This document shows, one piece after another, positions 62,540 through 64,000 of a stretch of DNA of 64,000 nt. The stretch lies in assembly GCA_018697195.1 (NCBI GenBank), contig CM031879.1, forward strand, positions 25,665,660 to 25,729,659. The letters run 5' to 3'. The DNA is from Certhia americana. Its lineage: Eukaryota > Chordata > Aves > Passeriformes > Certhiidae. The notes below the pieces were generated by a model that was given only the letters and a program-made list of their open reading frames with translations, was not told where the DNA came from and did not search any database. The first letter of the stretch is position 1; each line of letters starts with the position of its first letter. The position numbers and the translations under genes are program-made.

Positions 62540-64000
62540 TTTTATTTTTTTGTTATTGTTTTTGTGCTCTGAAAATATATCTGATGTGCTTCTGACAATA
62601 ATGCTACATAACAGGGTGCTATTTCCACCCCTTTCAATAATTTTATTTTATTCAATTTAGAAAGGATGGCTAATGGAAATACATGGCACTATTGTGGCCT
62701 ATTCTGTCATAAAATCAGAGGTCACAAGGAGGTGGAGATTAAACCACTTTAAAGACATTTCTGTTCTGCCCTATTAGTGATCCTCATTTATGCTCTTTAT
62801 GGTAGAAAAAAAAAGATAGAAACTGCAACTTAACCAGAAAAATAATAACTACTGAACATTAGTTTTCAGTCTCTGTAAACAGCACGCTACTATTGTAAAA
62901 ATACTGCTTGTATCTAATTGCCTTGCTGTCTGAAGTTGTCTCATCTCTCCACAGAGTTTCATATGGATCTTCACAGGCCTGTTTTTCATGGATTAGGAAA
63001 TATCTTGGCTTGCATTTTGACTGACAATATAGTTGAAGTTTTCACATTGGTTAGATCAATAAAAGAAAATTTGAGACGTCTCAAGTATTTTCATGGAAAC
63101 TCCCATTCAATCTCATTGAAATAAACCTTTCCATTTGTATCTTGGTTAATCACGTATTTGCAAATGAATACTCAGATGTAGTTATTACTCTAAATTAATC
63201 TCTTTGGTCATCAATTTGTTCTACTGTAACTCTTAAGCTTGTGAACAGGAGGGATCATAGAATCACACCAATTACTCAAGATTACCTCTCACTGGAGACC
63301 AGTTTAATAGGAACTGAAGCCAGAGCTCTCTAAGCTGAGGAACATCTAATTTTGCCTAGCTACAGTTTTTTCATGGAGAAATTGAATTTTTATCTTTTCT
63401 TCTTTTGGAGAGAGATACGTTTTGCTTCAACTATATCATCACATCTTTTTGTATTGCACTGCTAATTTTAATCTGATACTTTGTTTTTCTTTCTGCTTCC
63501 CCACCCCCCCCCTTTTTTTTTTTTTTTTTTTGTTTTTTTTTCAGGGAGATAACTGGGAATCTTAGTCCTGCTTTTTTTTTCCCCCTAGAGAAATTCAGAA
63601 AAATATCTAGTTCTTTTCTTCTTAATCTAAAAATTTCAGACAAAAATTTGGAATCACAGAAACTGTTATGAAAATACTTACTGATTTTAATTTCTTTATC
63701 ATTGTAGAACCCAAGATATGGATAATTTTCCATACTACAGCATACATCTTCAGATATCTTTATATAAATCACTGTATAAAATTGATGGGCTTGGTACTCT
63801 TTCCATTTATGACTGACATGTAATTTGTCACTTCCTTTCTGTTGCAGATCTACATCTGCTTTCCATCAAAACTTGTTTTTGCAAAAAAGGGAAGGGAAAT
63901 AGCATATAAAAAAATCTCTAATGGATCAGTCCATGTAGTCAGAGAAATATTCACTCTCCACAATTATCTTGTATGAGGGTCATAGTTCTGCATTCAAGTG
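62540..64000. other. AT-rich non-coding stretch to the window edge
   Basis: Contains the C/T homopolymer at 63504-63531. The frames at 62918-63124 (plus) and 63431-63772 (minus, Lys/Gly-rich across the homopolymer) show no motif. An acceptor-like ctgttgcag at 63839-63847 is followed by a frame that is open for 20 codons in the phase left by exon C and then stops. This cannot be judged from sequence alone. Confidence 0.45.
63504..63540. repeat. C9 run joined to T19 and a further T run
   Basis: Nine C followed by 19 T, one G and eight more T. It is error-prone for sequencing, so its length in the assembly is unreliable. Confidence 0.9.

Noticed and set aside
62957..63124. Segment after a CACAGAG acceptor as the next exon, ending at a TAA that overlaps AATAAA
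   Set aside because: With the single base left by exon C, the first acceptor gives an immediate TAG, and the second enters a frame that stops after about 22 codons. The long open frame needs phase 0.
63250..63340. CR1 tail on the minus strand beginning at ggatcatagaatcac
   Set aside because: Only about a dozen bases resemble a CR1 end, and the following sequence does not continue the match.
63848..63910. Terminal exon after the acceptor-like ctgttgcag
   Set aside because: The phase fits, but only about 20 codons follow before a stop, with no coding-like composition and no polyadenylation signal in view. It is too weak to call.

Overview
The window is an AT-rich piece of a vertebrate nuclear genome, almost certainly from a songbird (Passeriformes). 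Three short interspersed elements have a tRNA-Ile-like head joined to a CR1-type tail (about 7321-7450 on the minus strand, 11392-11514 and 62409-62539 on the plus strand). This is the architecture of TguSINE1, the SINE family described from zebra finch. CR1 LINE pieces and avian-type retroviral LTRs support the same placement. Nothing looks prokaryotic: there are no operons, no dense reading frames and no ribosome-binding-site pattern.

Nearly all of the window is non-coding (intergenic or intronic). Most open frames of 60-160 codons have no recognisable domain, sit in repeats or skewed composition, or are what chance would give. The best evidence for a gene is at the right end on the plus strand. 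Three segments (56818-56883, 57376-57510, 60844-60933) are each bounded by AG and GT splice signals. Each is a multiple of three long, and all share intron phase 1, so they join into one continuous frame of 97 codons. I do not recognise the protein. The rest of the gene would lie outside the window or in exons I cannot see.

Layout by region: 1-7.3 kb is unannotated AT-rich DNA with a purine-biased block at about 1.08-1.96 kb. SINE copies lie at 7.3 and 11.4 kb, with a CR1 ORF2 fragment at 11.7 kb. At 16.9-18.0 kb there is a short tandem duplication and a fragment resembling an avian LTR. At 24.2-24.9 kb a CR1 copy is arranged as an inverted reverse-transcriptase segment followed by a sense-oriented 3' tail, the layout expected from twin priming. 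A solo LTR lies at 31.66-32.19 kb (minus), a compositionally odd GC-rich island at 37.28-38.21 kb, a 100-N assembly gap inside a poly-T tract at 41.36 kb, and a second, degraded LTR at 44.31-44.88 kb (minus). Local tandem duplications lie at 46.4 and 51.9 kb, a possible LTR-like block at 54.6-55.2 kb, the candidate exons at 56.8-60.9 kb, and a third SINE at 62.4 kb.

I found no CRISPR array, functional RNA gene, intact transposon or intact viral gene, and no convincing new molecular system. The observations most worth following up are the unidentified exon chain and the rearranged CR1 copy.
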